From positions 219,459 through 283,458 of the forward strand of contig NZ_JAENGP010000003.1 in assembly GCF_016595155.1 (NCBI RefSeq): a DNA stretch of 64,000 bases, in the 5' to 3' direction. A program made the translations under genes and the position numbers. Under the pieces are notes generated by a model. The model had not been told where the DNA came from and did not search any database. It saw nothing but the letters and a program-made list of their open reading frames with translations. The stretch comes from Advenella mandrilli (GTDB lineage Bacteria > Pseudomonadota > Gammaproteobacteria > Burkholderiales > Burkholderiaceae_B). This document shows positions 35,885 to 46,580 of this stretch, piece after piece. Each line of letters begins with the position of its first letter. Position 1 is the stretch's first letter.

Positions 35885-36661
35885 ATGTGCATTGCCTATT
35901 TATCTATCAGAAAGCATCCCGAATGGCCCTTGTTCATTGCAGCCAACCGGGACGAATTTCACCAGCGCAAGGCATTGGCAGCCGCTCGATGGCACAGCAA
36001 TCCGGCCATTATTGCCGGAATCGACAGCGAAGCGGGCGGAACCTGGCTGGGCATCAATACCAACGGCCGTTTTGCCCTGCTGACCAATTACCGCGATGTC
36101 AACACTATCGTCCCCGGGGCACCAAGCCGTGGTCATCTGGTAAGTGAATTTCTGCAAACCAATACGCCATCCGTGGAATATGCAAGCAACATTTTGAGCC
36201 GGGCAGCACAATACAATGCTTTCAACCTGGTCGTGGGCAACCCACAGAAAAGCATGTATATCAGCAATCGCAGCCACCAGATCGAACCGGCCGAACTGCA
36301 GCCGGGCAGTCATGTCCTGTCCAACCATTTAATGGACACACCATGGCCCAAGGCCGAACGGCTGCGCAAGGCGCTGGACAGCATTGAGCTTGATTTTCTA
36401 CCCGACCAATTACCCGAAATTTTTGATATTTTGCGTGACAATACCCGCGCTGCCGACAACGATTTACCCAATACCGGGTTATCGCTGGAGCGCGAACGAC
36501 TGCTCAGCAGCCCGTTTATTGTCAGCCCCGACTATGGCACCCGCTGTTCAACCATTATTGCCGTACATAAAAGTGGCCAGGCCCTGTTTAGCGAAATGAC
36601 TTACAACCCCATGGGTGAAGCCGTCAGCCAGAATAAATTTGATTTTTTCATTCAAACCTAA
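35885..36661 (+). CDS. NRDE-family protein (TANGO2/DUF833)
   Basis: A 258-aa protein with the defining N-terminal motif: Cys-2 (MCIAYLS) then AANRDEF at about residues 20-26, and GGTWLGINTNGRFALLTNYR. The fold is of the N-terminal nucleophile type, with Cys-2 as possible nucleophile. The biochemical role is uncertain; the eukaryotic relative TANGO2 is linked to haem or acyl-CoA handling. It follows the SulP gene by 19 bp. Confidence 0.9.
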   Translation: MCIAYLSIRKHPEWPLFIAANRDEFHQRKALAAARWHSNPAIIAGIDSEAGGTWLGINTNGRFALLTNYRDVNTIVPGAPSRGHLVSEFLQTNTPSVEYASNILSRAAQYNAFNLVVGNPQKSMYISNRSHQIEPAELQPGSHVLSNHLMDTPWPKAERLRKALDSIELDFLPDQLPEIFDILRDNTRAADNDLPNTGLSLERERLLSSPFIVSPDYGTRCSTIIAVHKSGQALFSEMTYNPMGEAVSQNKFDFFIQT

Positions 36662-36686
36662 GGCAACAGCGCTGCAACCAGGCCAA

Positions 36687-38024
36687 TCATGCTTTCTTTT
36701 CCAGTCGTAAGGTACGTTCTAGCAGTACTTCATAAATAGGACGCCCCCCCAGGGCATCGGCCACGATATTGGCCATGATGGCTGTCAGTAAAACCGGAAT
36801 CACCAGTACATAAGAGCCGGTAAGCTCAGCCACCAACACCATACCCACCAGTGGTGCACGTACGGTACCGGCAAATAAACCCGCCATACCGGCTGCGGCA
36901 AATGCCACGATTGTGCCAGGCGGCAAGGGCATGAGCAGACTCAACAATTCGGCTAAAAACACACTGCTTGCCGTGGCCAAGGCCAGAATTGGCGCAAAAA
37001 TACCTGCGGGAGCCCCGGTAGAATAACTGGCGGCCGTACCAAAAAACCGTACCAGAATGACCAATCCCAATAAACCAATCGGCATCGGATTATTGACAAT
37101 AGCAACCGCCAGGGACTCGCCACCGCCAGTCGCTTCAGGAAAAATCACCAGCATGGGCCCAATGACAAGACCCAGTAAAGCCGGGATTAAATAAGGAGAA
37201 AAACGCAAACCAATATGCAAGGACAGATCAAGAGCTGCCAAAACCATACGGTTAAACACCACTCCCATCGCCCCCAATACCACCCCCAACACAACAAACA
37301 CGGGTAAAAAGGACAGGGGCATGGCCGTTGATGACAAAGCCATAAACGGTGTCGAGCCTGAAATTGCCACAGTGGCAATCGCGCTCACACCGCACGCAAT
37401 AATGGCGGCGCTATAAGTTCGCCCGCTATGGGGGAAGACATTACGTGCCTCTTCCAGAATAAACAGAACGGATGCCATAGGGGCATTAAAGGCCGCTGTC
37501 AAACCGGCAGCCCCACCGGCTCCCCAAAGCGCGCGCGTATCCCTCTGACCAAATGAAAACCACGATCCAAGCGCTTTGGCAATGGAGGCACCCATATGAA
37601 TGGTTGGGCCTTCACGACCGCCAATCAAACCCGCTCCCAAAGCCAGCGTACCGCCAATGAATTTTACCGGTAACACACGTTGCCACCGTATATTGCGCAG
37701 ACCTGCCATGGCACCTTCAATTTCCTGCACACCCGAGCCGCTGGCCTCGGGTGCCACAAAACGCACCAACGCCACCGCCAGGCAAAACATGGCAGCCGAA
37801 AACAAGGACAGGAAAAGATAAAGCCCTATCCCTTCCAACCCCAAGAATTCAGGCAAATGGCGGGACCAGGCCAGCGAATGATCAATGACCTGATGAAAAA
37901 AAGACCCCAGCACACCGGTTAGCAAGCCAACCACCGCAGCAATAAAATAATACAGCCACGCTTTGTTATGGCCATTATCGTCATTATCGTTTGACTCTGC
38001 TATTGATGTGGGACGATTATTCAT
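36687..38024 (-). CDS. ClC-family chloride channel/transporter
   Basis: A 445-aa membrane protein of the ClcA type. The ion-path motifs are GSGVQEIEGAM (normally GSGIP), GGREGPTIHMG with the gating Glu, and GAPAGIFAPIL. There is no CBS domain. The presence of the gating Glu suggests a Cl-/H+ exchanger, though fluoride-type relatives exist. ATG 38024 is used; a TTG at 38042 is possible. It converges with the NRDE gene. Confidence 0.92.
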   Translation of the reverse strand: MNNRPTSIAESNDNDDNGHNKAWLYYFIAAVVGLLTGVLGSFFHQVIDHSLAWSRHLPEFLGLEGIGLYLFLSLFSAAMFCLAVALVRFVAPEASGSGVQEIEGAMAGLRNIRWQRVLPVKFIGGTLALGAGLIGGREGPTIHMGASIAKALGSWFSFGQRDTRALWGAGGAAGLTAAFNAPMASVLFILEEARNVFPHSGRTYSAAIIACGVSAIATVAISGSTPFMALSSTAMPLSFLPVFVVLGVVLGAMGVVFNRMVLAALDLSLHIGLRFSPYLIPALLGLVIGPMLVIFPEATGGGESLAVAIVNNPMPIGLLGLVILVRFFGTAASYSTGAPAGIFAPILALATASSVFLAELLSLLMPLPPGTIVAFAAAGMAGLFAGTVRAPLVGMVLVAELTGSYVLVIPVLLTAIMANIVADALGGRPIYEVLLERTLRLEKKA

Positions 38025-38114
38025 ACACTTAAACCAACTCAACTGATTGAAATTTTAATTAAACAGCCTTTTCGAATAGCACAATCATACCCGACTTGAT
38101 TATTTAATTGAAAT

Positions 38115-39047
38115 CTAAATAAAATTTTCATTTTCAAAAGCAGCTTTCAGGTAACTGACAAACAACCGGATAATATTGGGCACATGCGGGCTATAAGGGC
38201 GAAGGGCGAAAATGCTTTCCCCAAAGACACTGACCGGTTTCCATGGTGACAGGACCGGGACCAAGGTGCCTTTTTTCAGTTCTGCTGCTACCGAAAAATC
38301 AGGAATGGCAGCGATCCCCTGATGTGCCAAAAGCAGTTCCCGCAGCGTTTCACTATTATTGGCAGAAAAAGAACCATTAACCGGTACACTAACTCTTTCC
38401 CCAACACCTTTCCTGCGCTCAAAATGCCAGGTAGGTCGGGAGCCCGAGCGCAAATAAGTCAGACAGTTATGCTTCTTCAAATCTGACGGATGTGATGGCA
38501 TGCCATGATTCTGTATATATTCGGGACTTGCCAGAAGCAGGGTTTGGGTTTGACACAAAACCCATGCCACATAGGTTTCGGGAACAGCCGAAGTATGCCT
38601 GATGGCTAGATCAAACCCCTCTTGCGCAAGCGTGCTGATATGATCGGACAGCTCGATTTCAATCTTGATTTCAGGGTAAAGCCGCATGAAATCAGCCAAA
38701 CGCGGCACGATCTGCTGACGGGCCAGTGCAACCGGTGCAGTTACCCTGATGACCCCCTTTGGCTGTTCGGCCAATTCCTGGATTTTTTCACAACCGGTTT
38801 CTATCTCGGCAAAAGCCGGGCGCGTTAAGGCAACCATGGCCTGCCCTGCCTCGGTTAACCGCACGCTACGGGTAGTACGCTGCACCAGCATGATGCCCAG
38901 CGCTTTTTCAAGCTCCTGGATGCGCTGACTCATGGCCGCCTTGCTAACACCCAGTCGTTGTGCCGCTGCCGTATAACTGCCTGCATCATCAAGAATGCCA
39001 AGCCAGTAAATGTGTGACCAGAGGGGTTCTATTTTTCGCATATCCAT
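38115..39047 (-). CDS. LysR-family regulator, divergent from mmsA
   Basis: A 310-aa LysR protein with a helix-turn-helix in TAAAQRLGVSKAAMSQRIQE and a full effector domain. The start is uncertain (ATG at 39047 or 39041, TTG at 39074) because no clear ribosome site is seen. It is divergent from the methylmalonate-semialdehyde dehydrogenase gene, 112 bp apart, and so is its likely regulator. Confidence 0.88.
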   Translation of the reverse strand: MDMRKIEPLWSHIYWLGILDDAGSYTAAAQRLGVSKAAMSQRIQELEKALGIMLVQRTTRSVRLTEAGQAMVALTRPAFAEIETGCEKIQELAEQPKGVIRVTAPVALARQQIVPRLADFMRLYPEIKIEIELSDHISTLAQEGFDLAIRHTSAVPETYVAWVLCQTQTLLLASPEYIQNHGMPSHPSDLKKHNCLTYLRSGSRPTWHFERRKGVGERVSVPVNGSFSANNSETLRELLLAHQGIAAIPDFSVAAELKKGTLVPVLSPWKPVSVFGESIFALRPYSPHVPNIIRLFVSYLKAAFENENFI

Positions 39048-39159
39048 TTGAGCATTGTCTAATATTATGAACAATAAATCCAGCTTTCAAGTATTGATCA
39101 TCAGGAGGCCGCTCTCTATACTACTTTAAAACATCATTTCAAAACAGGAGAACAGCATC

Positions 39160-40680
39160 ATGAACCCAGTCCCGGCTTATACCAGCAGTGAAGATATTGT
39201 CAATTATATTAATGGCGCAAGAACCACTCCCTCCCGGGCAGAAAAACAGGCAGTCTACAACCCTGCCACGGGTGCAGTGACTCGCCATGTAGTGCTTTCA
39301 GGCGCACAGGAAATAAACGATGCCGTGGCGGCTGCCAAAGCCGCTGCCACAAACTGGGCCAACACCCCCCCCATCCGCCGGGCTCGCATCATCAACAAAT
39401 TCCTGGGCCTGATGCAGGAACATACCGATACCCTGGCAGCCATCATTACTGCCGAGCATGGCAAAGTCTTTACCGATGCCCAGGGCGAAGTGGCCAGAGG
39501 CATTGATATTATCGAATTTGCCTGCGGCATTCCCCAATTACTCAAGGGCGATTACACCGATCAGGTGTCCACCAACATTGACAACTGGACCATGCGCCAG
39601 CCTTTGGGCGTCGTCGCTGGCATAACGCCTTTCAATTTCCCGGTCATGGTTCCCTGCTGGATGTTTCCGATTGCCATTGCCGCAGGCAATACTTTTATTC
39701 TCAAACCCAGTGAACGGGACCCCAGTACCTCCCTGTTCATGGCCGGTCTGTTAAAGCAGGCAGGCCTGCCCGATGGTGTTTTCAACGTTGTACAAGGAGG
39801 CAAACCGGCCGTTGATGCCTTGCTGGAACACCCGGATGTATCTGCCATCAGCTTTGTTGGCTCTACCCCCATCGCCCACTATATCAGTGAACGCGCTGCC
39901 CATTTTGGCAAACGGGTGCAGGCCCTGGGCGGTGCCAAAAACCATCTTGTCGTTATGCCCGATGCCGATCTGGAGCGTGCCGTTGATGCCCTCGTGGGTG
40001 CCGGCTACGGCTCTGCCGGTGAACGCTGCATGGCCATTTCCGTTGCCTTGCTGGTGGGCGATGTGGGAGACAAACTGATTCCAATGCTGGCAGAGCGTAC
40101 CCGCAACCTTAAAATCATGGAGGGCATGAATCTGGAAGCTGAAATGGGCCCCATCGTTACCCGTCAGTCACTGGACAAAATTGAATCCTATATTGAATCA
40201 GGTGTTCAGGAAGGAGCCAGCCTAGTTGTTGATGGCCGTGGTTATACTGTTCCGGGGCATGAAAACGGTTTTTTCACCGGTGGCACCCTGTTTGATCACG
40301 TCACGCCCGAAATGCGTATTTACAAAGAAGAAATCTTTGGACCTGTGCTGTCCTGCGTAAGGGTTGCCGATCTGGGCGAAGCGATTGAACTGATCAACAA
40401 CCATGAGTTTGGCAATGGCGTATCGTGCTTTACCAGTGATGGCCATACCGCACGCGAATTTGCCCGCCGCATTCTGGTTGGCATGGTGGGCATTAACGTA
40501 CCCATTCCGGTACCCATGGCCTGGCACGGATTTGGTGGCTGGAAAAAAAGCCTCTTTGGCGACATGCACGCCTACGGAGAAGAAGGTGTACGTTTTTACA
40601 CCCGCCAGAAATCCATCATGCAGCGCTGGCCTGAAAGCATGTCCAAAGGCGCAGAATTTGCCATGCCAACAGCCAAATAA
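39160..40680 (+). CDS. mmsA: CoA-acylating methylmalonate-semialdehyde dehydrogenase
   Basis: MmsA oxidises (methyl)malonate semialdehyde to propionyl- or acetyl-CoA with NAD+ and CoA, in valine, beta-alanine and inositol breakdown (EC 1.2.1.27). The 506-aa protein carries [45 protein letters not shown] and the catalytic Cys in [10 protein letters not shown]; the specific [17 protein letters not shown] segment separates it from other aldehyde dehydrogenases. AGGAGA precedes the ATG. A single-gene unit with its own terminator. Confidence 0.95.
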   Translation: MNPVPAYTSSEDIVNYINGARTTPSRAEKQAVYNPATGAVTRHVVLSGAQEINDAVAAAKAAATNWANTPPIRRARIINKFLGLMQEHTDTLAAIITAEHGKVFTDAQGEVARGIDIIEFACGIPQLLKGDYTDQVSTNIDNWTMRQPLGVVAGITPFNFPVMVPCWMFPIAIAAGNTFILKPSERDPSTSLFMAGLLKQAGLPDGVFNVVQGGKPAVDALLEHPDVSAISFVGSTPIAHYISERAAHFGKRVQALGGAKNHLVVMPDADLERAVDALVGAGYGSAGERCMAISVALLVGDVGDKLIPMLAERTRNLKIMEGMNLEAEMGPIVTRQSLDKIESYIESGVQEGASLVVDGRGYTVPGHENGFFTGGTLFDHVTPEMRIYKEEIFGPVLSCVRVADLGEAIELINNHEFGNGVSCFTSDGHTAREFARRILVGMVGINVPIPVPMAWHGFGGWKKSLFGDMHAYGEEGVRFYTRQKSIMQRWPESMSKGAEFAMPTAK

Positions 40681-40693
40681 AATAATAGAATGC

Positions 40694-40731
40694 AAAAAGA
40701 CCCTTGAATTTTTGTGTATCAAGGGTCTTTT
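40694..40731 (+). terminator. intrinsic terminator after mmsA
   Basis: AAAAGACCCTTGA and TCAAGGGTCTTTT form a 13-bp perfect stem; it may also end the opposing lipoprotein transcript. Confidence 0.9.
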
Positions 40732-40770
40732 ATAAAGCTTGTATGGCAACGCCAGGCTTATAAACGAATG

Positions 40771-41409
40771 TTAACGAACCGCATACAGATAAAGTTCCAC
40801 GCGACGGTTCATGGCACGTCCACTTGCCGTACTATTGCTGGCAACAGGATCATTAGGACCGCGGCCTTCGATGCTCATGCGGCTGGTAGCAACGCCTTGG
40901 GAAGCCAGGTAATTAACCACGCTTGAGGCACGGTTAACAGAAAGAGTCTGGTTAAAAGCAGCTGAGCCGGTGCTATCAGTATGACCCACTGATTTCAGAC
41001 GCAGCGTGGGTTCTTCAACCATAGAAGTTGCCAAGGCATTCAGGACAGGGTAAATGGCAGGTTTAAGCGTGGCCTGGCTGATATCGAAAGTGGCACCGTC
41101 AGGGATATTGACTTTCAGGCTGCCATCGGGCATTTGGGTGGTTGAAATACCCAGTTGCTTGCCGCCGGCCTGGTCAACCTTGCCAACAATACGATCCCAG
41201 TTATAACCAACAATCCCGCCGGTTATCGCACCAATACCCGCACCAATGCCGGCTGCTTTGGAGCTGTCACCAATTAGCGCTCCCAAGCCTGCACCCACTA
41301 CCGCGCCAATACCACCACCTGCAGCAGTATTGCCACCTTGTGTTGCGCAACCAGCCAGAATAGACCCGGCAACCAAAACACCTGCAAGACGTGTTAAACG
41401 ATAATTCAT
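40771..41409 (-). CDS. OmpA-family lipoprotein (YiaD-like)
   Basis: A 212-aa lipoprotein with lipobox LAGC (Cys-21), a Gly/Ala-rich glycine-zipper segment (about 26-70), and a C-terminal OmpA peptidoglycan-binding domain (about 105-210) with VGHTDSTG and NRASSVVNYL. It probably anchors the outer membrane to the cell wall. The gene stands alone. Confidence 0.93.
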   Translation of the reverse strand: MNYRLTRLAGVLVAGSILAGCATQGGNTAAGGGIGAVVGAGLGALIGDSSKAAGIGAGIGAITGGIVGYNWDRIVGKVDQAGGKQLGISTTQMPDGSLKVNIPDGATFDISQATLKPAIYPVLNALATSMVEEPTLRLKSVGHTDSTGSAAFNQTLSVNRASSVVNYLASQGVATSRMSIEGRGPNDPVASNSTASGRAMNRRVELYLYAVR

Positions 41410-41694
41410 GTACTTCTCCTATTCGAATCTGTATTCTTGATTATGAATGACGGCAAGTATGACTAAAATAATAGATGGTTAAAAAACCATATCTTAAATT
41501 AATACGCTTTCCGCTGGGAATACTAACATACTACTTCAGACACAAGTACCGCCAAGCTCTCCTTTAATGTGGCCAAAAAATCCAAAATGCAACTATCCCA
41601 TTGTTTTCATATGGTTTTTAAACTAAAGCAATTAACATTGCTTGTATTTTAATAACAATCCGCAATGATTGGTAGAATATTTAATAATGCGATA

Positions 41695-42492
41695 TTAATC
41701 GGGTTTTATCAACAACATCACCAACTTATAGTCAAGGTGAGTCGCCAGCCGAAAAGTGATCTGGTCAAACTCTAAGTATCCCTTTTCCGGATGCATGAAT
41801 TCGCGTATGCCCCCCTCACGTTCCACCACCGCCTGTCTTGACCACCAATGCTGAAACAGCTCGCTGGAAGCAAGCAGCTCTTCAATAATCTGGCTAATAT
41901 CCTGCTCATCAAGATGGGCGCCAATATCAGCCCTGAACTCGGCCACTGAACGACGCGCCCGCTGTTCCCAATTAACCACAACCTGGGGGGCATCGGGATT
42001 TTGAAAAATGAACCTGAGTAAATTGGGCGCCTGCTGGCGACTGGGCCAATGATTGAAAACCGTGTCCAGGGCCTGATTGAAAAACAGCATATTCCAGCAA
42101 CGGTCCAGGATATAAGCCGGTCCGGCACAATTATTAACACAGGCCTGAAGCGATACAGGAAGACTGCCATGCTGCGCTTTACCATGATCGGGGTCAGTCA
42201 CCTCAGCCAGTTCAAACAGGTAAGCCCGTTCCGCCTTGCTCATGTGCAGAACATCGGCCAGCCGGGACCACACGGTGCTGGAAACGGAAACATCGCGTCC
42301 CTGTTCAATCCAGGTATACCAGGTAACGCTAATATCACATAACTGCGCCACTTCTTCACGACGCAGGCCCGGCGTCCGGCGACGCTGCCCGTGGCTAAGC
42401 CCTGCCATTTGCGGTGTTACCCTGGAACGGGCATTACGCACGAACTCACCCAACACCTGTTTATTCGCCGGAACCCCTGACTTGATACTCAT
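41695..42492 (-). CDS. XRE-type regulator with MmyB-like ligand domain
   Basis: A 265-aa protein with an N-terminal helix-turn-helix (about 12-75; RREEVAQLCDISVTWYTWIEQGRDVSVS) and a C-terminal MmyB-like domain (about 105-260) thought to bind a small ligand, possibly a fatty acid. It begins 8 bp after the metH stop on the same strand, so it may be read on the metH transcript. No target is known. Confidence 0.88.
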   Translation of the reverse strand: MSIKSGVPANKQVLGEFVRNARSRVTPQMAGLSHGQRRRTPGLRREEVAQLCDISVTWYTWIEQGRDVSVSSTVWSRLADVLHMSKAERAYLFELAEVTDPDHGKAQHGSLPVSLQACVNNCAGPAYILDRCWNMLFFNQALDTVFNHWPSRQQAPNLLRFIFQNPDAPQVVVNWEQRARRSVAEFRADIGAHLDEQDISQIIEELLASSELFQHWWSRQAVVEREGGIREFMHPEKGYLEFDQITFRLATHLDYKLVMLLIKPD

Positions 42493-42500
42493 AACCGGAT

Positions 42501-45500
42501 TTACCCAAGACTGCTCATTAACGCCTTACGCACTTCCGCTTCTTCAAGCCCGCTGCGCGCAATATAATCCTGTAATTGGTCATCGCCAATATTGCCAACG
42601 TTAAAGTAAGAAGACTGTGGATGGCTTAAATAGAAGCCCGAGACACTGGATGCAGGGTACATGGCCAGGCTTTCGGTTAGCTGCATGCCAATTTCCTCGG
42701 GCAACAAGACGTCAAACATGTCCCGCTTAACCGTATGTTCAGGACAGGCCGGGTAACCTGGTGCGGGGCGAATACCCTGGTATTTTTCTGCGATGACCTC
42801 TTCGTTACCCAGTGACTCATCGGGCACATACCCCCACAGATCCTTGCGGACCCGGGCGTGCAGGCATTCGGCCAAGCCTTCAGCAAAACGATCACCCAGC
42901 GCCTTAAGCATAATGCTGGAATAATCATCCATTTCCTGTTCGAAACGTTTTTCATGGACTTCAATACCCAGGCCACCAGTGACGGCGAAAAAGCCGATGT
43001 AGTCCTTGACACCACTTTCTTTAGGGGCAATGTAGTCGGCCAGACACTTGTTGTCCACCCCTTCCCGTTTGGCGGTTTGCTGACGCAAATTACGCCAGCT
43101 AAACAGGACCTCGGTGCGGGATTCGTCTTTATAGACTTCAATATCTTCATGGTTAACCGTATTAGCCGGATAAAAAGCCACCACACCACTAGCAGTCAGC
43201 CAGCGACCTTCAATGACTTTTTTCAGCATGGCCTTGCCATCTTCATACAGTTTTTTGGCCTGTTCACCCACAACCTTGTCTTCCAGAATAGCGGGGAACT
43301 GCCCGAATAAGCCCCAGGTCTGGAAAAACGGGGTCCAGTCCATGAATTTTTCTATTTCACTTAAGTCATACTGTTTGAACGTACGACGGCCAATGAATTT
43401 GGGCTTGGGCGGGGTGTAGTTTTGCCAGTCAATCTGTGGCTTGGCCTTGCGGGCTTCCTCTAGTGGAATAATCGGAGTCGCCTTGCGATTGGCGTGACGC
43501 TCACGCACTTTTTCGTATTCTTCAGCCGTTTCGCGAATAAAAACGTCGACCTGATCGGAAACCAGCTGCGTAGCCACGCCAACGGCACGGCTGGCATCGG
43601 CCGTATAAACAACCGGGCCATCATAATGAGGCGCGATTTTGACGGCGGTATGAACCCGGCTGGTGGTGGCACCGCCAATCATCAGCGGAATATTATGTTC
43701 CCGGAAATAAGGATCGCGTTGCATTTCAGCGGCGACATAAGCCATTTCTTCCAGACTGGGGGTAATTAACCCTGACAGGCCAACAATATCGGCCTTTTCT
43801 TCCTTGGCCTTGGCCAGGATCTCGGCACAAGGCACCATCACGCCCATATTCACGACTTCAAAGTTATTGCACTGCATAACCACGGCCACAATGTTTTTGC
43901 CAATATCGTGCACATCGCCTTTCACGGTGGCAATCACCATTTTACCCTTGGCGCGTACATCCCCCCCCTGGGCTTCAATCTGCCGTTTTTCTTCTTCAAT
44001 GAAAGGCACCAGGTGAGCCACGGCCTGCTTCATGACGCGGGCTGACTTGACCACCTGGGGCAGGAACATTTTTCCTTCGCCAAACAGATCGCCCACAATA
44101 TTCATGCCATCCATCAGGGGGCCTTCAATCACCTCGATGGGACGGCCACCACGATCGGAAATTTGCTGGCGGATTTCTTCGGTGTCTTCAACAATAAACG
44201 TGGTAATACCATGCACCAGAGAATGGGCCAGGCGTTTTTCAACTTCCTGCTCACGCCAGGTCAAGTCTTCTACTTTTTTGCTACCACTGCCCCCCTTGAC
44301 GGTTTCGGCAAACTCTACCAGCCTTTCGGTTGGGGTATGCTCATCGGCAGGGTCGGTTTTACCCAGCGGAGGATCCCGATTCAGAAGAACATCTTCAACC
44401 AGGACCTTGATTTTGGGATCAAGATCAGCATAAACACCCAACATACCGGCATTGACAATACCCATTGTCAGGCCTTCACGAATGGCGTAGTAAAGGAAAA
44501 CGGTATGAATCGCCTCGCGCATGGCCTCATTGCCACGGAACGAGAAGCTCACGTTGGAAATGCCACCCGAGATACGGGCATAAGGCAGGTTCTCATGGAT
44601 CCACTTGACGGCTTCGATAAAGTCGACACCATAGTTGTTGTGCTCATCCAGACCCGTGGCAATGGCAAACACGTTAGGGTCGAAAATAATATCCTCGGGT
44701 GGAAAGTACAGTTCTTCTGTAAGCAAACGGTAGGCTTTACCACAAATATCCTTGCGTCGTTGCAGGGTATCAGCCTGGCCTTGTGTATCAAAGGCCATCA
44801 CCACAACGGCCGCACCGTATTTACGGCACAGGCGTGCATGCTTAAGAAAAGCCTCTTCACCTTCTTTCATGGAAATGGAGTTAACGATTGGCTTGCCCTG
44901 CACGCACTTCAGCCCCTCTTCAATAACCTCCCATTTGGAACTGTCAATCATGATGGGCACCCGGGCGATATCAGGTTCAGAAGCAATCAAATTCAGAAAC
45001 CGGCGCATATTGGCTTTGGAATCCAACATGGCTTCATCCATATTGATGTCAATAATTTGTGCGCCATTTTCCACCTGTTGACGGGCGACTGACAACGCTT
45101 CATCAAATTTTTCTTCACGAATCAGACGCAAAAATGCCTTACTGCCCGTTACGTTGGTACGCTCTCCCACGTTGACAAATAGGGACTCTTCATCAATATT
45201 CAGGGCTTCAAGGCCAGACAGACGGGTTTTTACCGGCACCTGTGGCACTTCACGGGCGGGCAAGGTTTTAACGCTTTGCACAATAGCCTGGATATGCTCG
45301 GGTGTAGTGCCGCAACAGCCCCCCACCATATTCACAAAACCGGCCTGGGCAAACTCTGCCAGCAAAGAAGAGGTATCTTCCGGGGTTTCATCAAAGCCCG
45401 TGTCACTCATGGGATTGGGCAGGCCGGCATTCGGATACACACAGGTATAGGTGTCGCTAAGTTTTGACAGTTCGGCCACATAAGGCCGCATTAAGGCGGC

Positions 45501-46280
45501 CCCCAGCGCACAGTTCAGCCCAATCGTAACAGGCCTGGCATGGCGAATGGAGTTCCAGAAAGCTTCAACCGTTTGCCCGGAAAGGATACGCCCGGAAGCG
45601 TCGGTGACCGTACCGGAAATCATGACGGGCAGGCGTATGCCACGTGCTTCAAAGACATTTTCTACCGCAAAAATGGCCGCTTTGGCATTCAGGGTATCAA
45701 AAATGGTTTCAATCAGGACGATATCAATATCACCGTCAAGCAGCCCGTTCAATTGTTCGGTGTAGGCCTCGGCCAACTCTTCGAATGTAATATTGCGTGC
45801 CCCCGGATCATTGACATCAGGAGAAATGGACGCCGTTTTGGGCTGTGGGCCCAGGGCACCGGCCACAAAACGGGGATGTTCGGCTGTGCTGAATTCATCA
45901 CAGGCCTGGCGCGCCAGTTTAGCTGATTCCAGGTTCAGTTCGTAGGCCAATTCTGCCAGGTTGTAATCGCCTTGGGCCACCGCAGTGGCGCCAAAGGTAT
46001 TGGTTTCAATCACATCGGCACCGGCAGCCAGATATTGGCGATGGATATCCAGAATAAGATCGGGACGCACCAACGACAACAGCTCGTTATTACCTTTGAC
46101 ATCCTTGCCATGCTCTGCAAAGCGCTCACCGCGAAAATCGGACTCGGTCAGTTTAAATTGCTGGATCATGGTCCCCATTGCGCCATCAAGCACAAGAATA
46201 CGGCCGGAACCCAGCTGGCGGACAAATTCGGCACCCTTTGTATAGGCGGAAAGCGGATATGGAAGTTTAGGATAAGACAC
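42501..46280 (-). CDS. metH: cobalamin-dependent methionine synthase
   Basis: MetH transfers a methyl group from methyl-tetrahydrofolate through cobalamin to homocysteine (EC 2.1.1.13). The 1259-aa protein has all four modules: homocysteine domain (1-340, zinc Cys-257, Cys-322, Cys-323), pterin domain (about 365-630), cobalamin domains (about 660-920, axial His-791 in GDVHDIGKN), and AdoMet reactivation domain (about 940-1259, [12 protein letters not shown] at 1171-1182). The start is GTG at 46280 with AGG six nt upstream. It is divergent from btuB; the cobalamin riboswitch in between faces btuB. Confidence 0.97.
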   Translation of the reverse strand: MSYPKLPYPLSAYTKGAEFVRQLGSGRILVLDGAMGTMIQQFKLTESDFRGERFAEHGKDVKGNNELLSLVRPDLILDIHRQYLAAGADVIETNTFGATAVAQGDYNLAELAYELNLESAKLARQACDEFSTAEHPRFVAGALGPQPKTASISPDVNDPGARNITFEELAEAYTEQLNGLLDGDIDIVLIETIFDTLNAKAAIFAVENVFEARGIRLPVMISGTVTDASGRILSGQTVEAFWNSIRHARPVTIGLNCALGAALMRPYVAELSKLSDTYTCVYPNAGLPNPMSDTGFDETPEDTSSLLAEFAQAGFVNMVGGCCGTTPEHIQAIVQSVKTLPAREVPQVPVKTRLSGLEALNIDEESLFVNVGERTNVTGSKAFLRLIREEKFDEALSVARQQVENGAQIIDINMDEAMLDSKANMRRFLNLIASEPDIARVPIMIDSSKWEVIEEGLKCVQGKPIVNSISMKEGEEAFLKHARLCRKYGAAVVVMAFDTQGQADTLQRRKDICGKAYRLLTEELYFPPEDIIFDPNVFAIATGLDEHNNYGVDFIEAVKWIHENLPYARISGGISNVSFSFRGNEAMREAIHTVFLYYAIREGLTMGIVNAGMLGVYADLDPKIKVLVEDVLLNRDPPLGKTDPADEHTPTERLVEFAETVKGGSGSKKVEDLTWREQEVEKRLAHSLVHGITTFIVEDTEEIRQQISDRGGRPIEVIEGPLMDGMNIVGDLFGEGKMFLPQVVKSARVMKQAVAHLVPFIEEEKRQIEAQGGDVRAKGKMVIATVKGDVHDIGKNIVAVVMQCNNFEVVNMGVMVPCAEILAKAKEEKADIVGLSGLITPSLEEMAYVAAEMQRDPYFREHNIPLMIGGATTSRVHTAVKIAPHYDGPVVYTADASRAVGVATQLVSDQVDVFIRETAEEYEKVRERHANRKATPIIPLEEARKAKPQIDWQNYTPPKPKFIGRRTFKQYDLSEIEKFMDWTPFFQTWGLFGQFPAILEDKVVGEQAKKLYEDGKAMLKKVIEGRWLTASGVVAFYPANTVNHEDIEVYKDESRTEVLFSWRNLRQQTAKREGVDNKCLADYIAPKESGVKDYIGFFAVTGGLGIEVHEKRFEQEMDDYSSIMLKALGDRFAEGLAECLHARVRKDLWGYVPDESLGNEEVIAEKYQGIRPAPGYPACPEHTVKRDMFDVLLPEEIGMQLTESLAMYPASSVSGFYLSHPQSSYFNVGNIGDDQLQDYIARSGLEEAEVRKALMSSLG

Positions 46281-46352
46281 GTTGAACCTGAAAATAGAAT
46301 TGTCGTGGCTCTAGTGTACTAAATATTATGGCTATGTTACAGTATTGCCCTT

Positions 46353-46522
46353 ATTGCCAAGGTGCTTTCAACTCATTCGAGCGGTGAAAGTTAAATGGGA
46401 AACAGAAAACAGGAAAAATAGCCGGCCATTTCGCCACGCTTGTCCTATTCAGTCTGTGCTGCCCCCGCAACGGTAAGCTGCCTGGCCTTCAACGGCCGGC
46501 AACAAGTCCGATACCAGCCAAA
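46353..46522 (+). ncRNA. cobalamin riboswitch
   Basis: Consensus pieces in order: AAGGTGCTTTC (46359-46369), GCGGTGAAAGTTAAATGGGAA (46381 onward), CTGTGCTGCCCCCGCAACGG (46455 onward) and AAGTCCGATACCAGCC (46504-46519), the B12 box. It precedes btuB on the plus strand. It should lower BtuB production when adenosylcobalamin or related forms are plentiful. Confidence 0.97.
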
Positions 46523-46543
46523 CAATAAACATTCCCTAATTCC

Positions 46544-46563
46544 TATGTGCGGGGTCGCACATA
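46544..46563 (+). promoter_or_regulatory. expression-platform hairpin of the cobalamin riboswitch
   Basis: TATGTGCG-gggt-CGCACATA is a perfect 8-bp stem ending 5 nt before the AAGG ribosome site of btuB. The G-rich loop could pair with the C-rich loop of the aptamer, the usual kissing interaction; this is inferred. The lack of a T-run suggests translational control. Confidence 0.6.
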
Positions 46564-46580
46564 TTGTGAAGGCCATTTAC

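Noticed and set aside
44163..45092. Long open frame of 309 codons on the plus strand inside metH
   Set aside because: It lies opposite well-conserved metH domains and its sequence resembles no protein; it is the antisense shadow of the gene.
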